DNA from: HGM04593 sp045644465
Lineage (GTDB): Bacteria; Bacteroidota; Bacteroidia; Bacteroidales; Bacteroidaceae
Length of the DNA: 64,000 nucleotides
Reading direction: 5' to 3'
Assembly (NCBI GenBank): GCA_045644465.1
Contig: JAZRGV010000062.1
Coordinates: forward strand, 27,591 to 91,590
Shown here: piece by piece, positions 61,578 through 64,000 of the stretch
Position numbering within the stretch: the stretch's first letter is position 1
Layout of the letters: each line of letters opens with the position of its first letter
Notes under the pieces: model-generated
What the model was told of the DNA's origin: nothing
Database searches by the model: none
What the model saw: only the letters and a program-made list of their open reading frames with translations
Program-made: the position numbers and the translations under genes

Positions 61578-63005
61578 TCAGATTCTAATCACAACTGTTT
61601 TTAACCCTTTTGCTTTTGCCATATTTATTAGATTTGCAGTGAATGTACTTTCCCCATCCCAAAATGCAATAAGTGCATCTGCACAATTTATCATTTTTTC
61701 ATTAGATATGTTTCCTGCGTTTTTACCATACTTCCCCCATTCTGCATCAAAGGGAATTGTAATAAAATTGTGTTCGTATGAGTATTGATTAATAATACTT
61801 GTTATTCTATATGATGTTCCAGATAGAATAACGATATTATGTGTTTTGATTTTTTCTGAAAGAAAATAGTTGCATTTGTTTTCAAATTTTGTATAGTCTT
61901 CAAATCCACTACTTCCTGCAATGATAACACAGTATGTCTCTTTGGCATTTGTTTGCTCGTTTGTTATGTTTGATATTTTGTAATCACTATTTTCTGAATA
62001 CGAGAGTAGGTATTCTGATTTTCTATAACTATTACAGTTTTCTGCATAATCCATTTCTGGGAATTTGGGTTTATCGTATTTGGTGCTTAATCTGCAAAAG
62101 GCATATTCATCATACATAGTCGCATAATAAAATTTACACATATTGCATCTTTTAAGTTTAATACGATTAGCTAACCAACTATATACAATGGAGTAATCCT
62201 CTCCTAGTCTGTATTTATTACTGATAATGTTTAGCTCAATAATGGATTCTTTAAATATTTTGCTATTAGCTATATCGCATTTTATATTGTTTTCAAAAGG
62301 AATAGACGAAAACTTAGGATGATATATATATCTTGATATAGGAGAAATCATTTTTTCTTCTATATCACGTTTGAAAGAAAAGAATTCAATTTTATTTCCA
62401 ATTCTTTTGTTTAAGTTTTCTGACAATATTCCATCTGAAAATAGATTTTCTATATCTTTTTCGGTTTTTATGGATATTTCTATGATTTTTAATTCTGATT
62501 GCTTTTTTTCATCTTCACAAGGATGAGTGACACATATCTCAATTAGAGTAGGTTGAATGTTGGGATTTTTGGAATTTGTAAGTAGCAAATCTGCAACAAA
62601 TCCTTTAATTGTTGCTTCTATCGTGCAAGTATCGTAGAATTCTTTTAAATCAACTTGATTAATTTCGTGTTCTTTATGGCAATTATAGTTTCTAAGATTG
62701 CAATTATGCTCATTACAACTTTTAGAGACTCCGTAGGAAATTTTAAATTTATCGGATTTGTCAAAATGTTGTTTTATATACAATTTTCCAAGTTTATGTA
62801 AGTAAGTTTCTCCATTACACGAAACAACTTCCTTGTGATAAAAATGTGCTCTTCTATGTTTACTACCGATGGCTCTTGGGCGTAACTCGCCACCACATAC
62901 AATGCACTTGAATGTATGCAGTTTGCTTGATTCTTTTGTAAAGTCTTCTATTGAAACAATATTTCCTATTTCATCAAAAGCGTATTTGTATTTTAATTCG
63001 CCCAT
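61578..63005 (-). CDS. CoiA-like nuclease domain fused to a SLOG/DUF2493 domain
   Basis: 475 residues, AT-rich, single-gene unit. Residues about 30-82 look like the CoiA N-terminal zinc element: C34, C37, H54, H57 and C63 in FKCIVCGG and HRRAHFYHKE, then ETYLHKLGKLYIKQHF. Residues about 125-180 hold a PD-(D/E)XK-like core (GFVADLLLTN with D139; TLIEICVTHP with E156). A second Cys cluster is at 287-324. Residues 357-475 match the DUF2493/YspA type of SLOG Rossmann domain: CVIIAGSSGFEDY, IVILSGTS, EWGKYGKNAGNISNEKM and DALIAFWDGES. Some usual arginines (GSR, GPIRN) are serines here. The nuclease and nucleotide-sensing roles are inferred; phage-defence function is possible but unproven. Confidence 0.6.
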   Translation of the reverse strand: MGELKYKYAFDEIGNIVSIEDFTKESSKLHTFKCIVCGGELRPRAIGSKHRRAHFYHKEVVSCNGETYLHKLGKLYIKQHFDKSDKFKISYGVSKSCNEHNCNLRNYNCHKEHEINQVDLKEFYDTCTIEATIKGFVADLLLTNSKNPNIQPTLIEICVTHPCEDEKKQSELKIIEISIKTEKDIENLFSDGILSENLNKRIGNKIEFFSFKRDIEEKMISPISRYIYHPKFSSIPFENNIKCDIANSKIFKESIIELNIISNKYRLGEDYSIVYSWLANRIKLKRCNMCKFYYATMYDEYAFCRLSTKYDKPKFPEMDYAENCNSYRKSEYLLSYSENSDYKISNITNEQTNAKETYCVIIAGSSGFEDYTKFENKCNYFLSEKIKTHNIVILSGTSYRITSIINQYSYEHNFITIPFDAEWGKYGKNAGNISNEKMINCADALIAFWDGESTFTANLINMAKAKGLKTVVIRI

Positions 63006-63025
63006 TTATCTTATTTTTAATAGCG

Positions 63026-63056
63026 CAAAAATACATATTCGTATAATTAAAATCAA
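63026..63056 (-). promoter_or_regulatory. Promoter of the CoiA-SLOG gene
   Basis: On the minus strand TTG (63054-63056), 20 bp, TATTTTTG (63026-63033), 21 bp before the ATG. Strong match, so the gene is independently expressed. Confidence 0.75.
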
Positions 63057-63073
63057 GTGATACTAATAAAACT

Positions 63074-63110
63074 AAGTTATTGCTCCTGGCGAAGCCGGGA
63101 GCAATAACTT
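63074..63110. terminator. Stem-loop, possible terminator
   Basis: 17-bp arms AAGTTATTGCTCCTGGC / GCCGGGAGCAATAACTT with one G-U pair and loop GAA. It lies upstream of the CoiA-SLOG promoter and could shield it from transcription from the right. Confidence 0.5.
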
Positions 63111-63152
63111 ATGAATAGAATATGCTTTGTTATTATAAACATAACTCTCTTT

Positions 63153-63401
63153 TTACTCTTTGTACTGTGCTAACGCTTGAAAGCCGCGATTAAGCGAGTG
63201 CAAAGAAAATGTATTTACTTTGCCGAGCGGTAGTGGGTTCGTGAAACAAAATTTTGCTGTGTTTCGTACAGAGTAACCTCGTTTGAGCAGTGAAATAACC
63301 TCTTTGTATTCCTCTTTCTTGCGTTCTGTGAGTGTTTGTAGCCGCTTTGCGGCTCTCCCATTGAAAACGTCCATGTTATCTTCGATAAACGTATCCCACA
63401 C
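63153..63401 (-). pseudogene. Probable remnant of a serine recombinase C-terminus
   Basis: An 82-residue frame with RKKEEYKEVISLLKRGYSVR then NTAKFC, which resembles the helix-turn-helix at the end of Bacteroidota recombinases or resolvases. After that point the expected recognition helix is lost. There is no catalytic domain upstream, only degenerate repeats. Confidence 0.35.
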
Positions 63402-63462
63402 GGCACGACTTTTAGCCGTGCAACGTGTGGCTATTACTCATGTACGTTTTCTATCATTTTGC
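63391..63462 (+). repeat. Degenerate repeat unit A1
   Basis: Starts GTATCCCACACGGCACGAC, includes TATTACTCATG, ends CTATCATTTTGC. Related to the unit at 63500. Confidence 0.5.
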
Positions 63463-63499
63463 TTTATATAATTGAGTCAACCACTGTTGCGTTGCAACC

Positions 63500-63551
63500 G
63501 TATCCCACGCTTTGCGTGACTGTTACTCAGTGATTGCCTCTATCATTTTGC
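63500..63551 (+). repeat. Degenerate repeat unit A2
   Basis: Starts GTATCCCACGCTTTGCGTGAC, includes TGTTACTCAGTG, ends CTATCATTTTGC; 109 bp after A1. Confidence 0.5.
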
Positions 63552-63657
63552 AAGCAAAATAATAGACTTTTTTGTTGCCTTTAACTTTGTTGAAACACTG
63601 CTGCACTCGTTGTAAAAACTCAAACAAGTTTGGTTTTAACTCGTTGGCAGGTGTTTT

Positions 63658-63706
63658 CGGTAATCGCACCCCGCGTGGCACTATCTTCGTCAGTGCTGCA
63701 CGCGAC
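63658..63706 (+). repeat. Degenerate repeat unit B1
   Basis: Shares CTATCTTCGTCAG and flanking CGCACCCCGCGTGG with unit B2. Confidence 0.5.
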
Positions 63707-63760
63707 TATTTACTCATTGAAGTCCTCGGTAGTTCCCAATTGACCCAATCGCAGTTGCTT

Positions 63761-63808
63761 CGCAAACGCCACCCAAGCGGTGCTATCTTCGTCAGCACTA
63801 CGCTTGAC
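63761..63808 (+). repeat. Degenerate repeat unit B2
   Basis: Copy of B1 about 103 bp downstream: CGCAAACGCCACCCAAGCGG then GCTATCTTCGTCAG. The 96-codon frame across both is probably not a gene. Confidence 0.5.
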
Positions 63809-63864
63809 CAACGGCTCTGCGATTGGCTCGGTGGGAGTAAGAAAAAAAAAGAGCCGAATTGATC

Positions 63865-64000
63865 TGCCCCCAAAAAGTTGGACGGATTAATAAAAGTATT
63901 ATTGGTAAAGAGTTCGGTATTGCACCGGACTCTTTCCTTTTAGTCTCAGTTTTATTCTCTCATTGTTGTAATAATGGATATATTTCTTCAGTTCCTGCTT
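63865..64000 (-). mobile_element. IS3-family insertion sequence, right-edge partial
   Basis: Terminal sequence TGCCCCCAAAAAGTTGGAC at 63865-63883, followed inward by the end of a transposase gene on the minus strand. The rest of the element lies beyond the window, so its other end and target duplication cannot be seen. Confidence 0.8.
63899..64000 (-). CDS. IS3-family transposase OrfB, C-terminal 33 residues
   Basis: Partial: the minus-strand reading KQELKKYIHYYNNERIKLRL, then KGKSPVQYRTLYQ and stop, is the standard end of IS150/IS3-group OrfB (integrase-type DDE transposase), where YNxxRIKxxLKGxSPVQYR is highly conserved. The catalytic core is outside the window. The stop lies 15 bp from the terminal repeat. 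Confidence 0.85.
   Translation of the reverse strand, partial: KQELKKYIHYYNNERIKLRLKGKSPVQYRTLYQ

Noticed and set aside
63572..63862. 96-codon plus-strand ORF
   Set aside because: Made of the degenerate B repeats with no promoter; internal similarity comes from DNA repeats rather than a folded domain.

Overview
The window looks like chromosomal DNA of a member of the order Bacteroidales (Bacteroidota), of Prevotella/Bacteroides type. The reasons are promoters of the phylum form (TTG or TTTG, about 19-20 bp, then TAnnTTTG), a type IX secretion PorQ gene, TamL, a pyrophosphate-dependent phosphofructokinase, family-restricted DUF4296, DUF4421 and DUF4468 proteins, FISUMP and BspA-type surface proteins, and the linked order ileS - dksA-like - lspA - DUF4296. 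I cannot name a genus or species from sequence reading alone.

Layout. 1-3448 (minus): porQ - cmk - ispH - pfkA, the last three translationally overlapping; pfkA runs off the left edge. 3707-10178 (plus): a TonB-type protein, then a tight run of polyprenyl synthetase, an unknown protein, TatD, DAHP synthase/chorismate mutase, and the binding protein and permease of a FecCD/BtuCD-type importer without an ATPase. 10218-15588: the branched-chain amino acid operon ilvD-ilvB-ilvN-ilvC behind a clear promoter and a leader with a stem-loop and short ORFs. 15645-25204: envelope proteins (a His/Trp/Tyr-rich secreted protein, a FadL-type protein, DUF4421, a putative porin, DUF4468, a BspA-like LRR protein), one oxidoreductase and a 54-residue membrane protein. 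25205-25980: spacer with a dead IS3-type remnant and a 43-residue ORF.

26034-45465: PASTA protein and RluD; GH25 lysozyme and PPi-PFK; an unusual amidase-like protein; rpmH; a repeat-rich lipoprotein; an FKBP; a GlcNAc-kinase-like protein next to an AmpG-like transporter; gdhA; a PCMD/GEVED surface protein; and a kinase-RapZ fusion. Several of these belong to peptidoglycan turnover or salvage. 45571-56806: ileS, a DksA-like protein, lspA, DUF4296, a TrmH-type methyltransferase divergent from tamL, an MBL-fold hydrolase and tyrS.

56807-64000 is more accessory: tRNA-Lys, a HAD-like protein, LrgA/LrgB, small orphan proteins, a radical SAM protein, a lipoprotein, and a stand-alone AT-rich gene (61578-63005) that reads as a CoiA-like nuclease joined to a SLOG/DUF2493 domain. 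Degenerate repeats, a probable recombinase remnant and the end of an IS3-family element close the window. The CoiA-SLOG gene is my best candidate for something undescribed. The altered GIHH class I motif of the isoleucyl-tRNA synthetase is the most testable observation.
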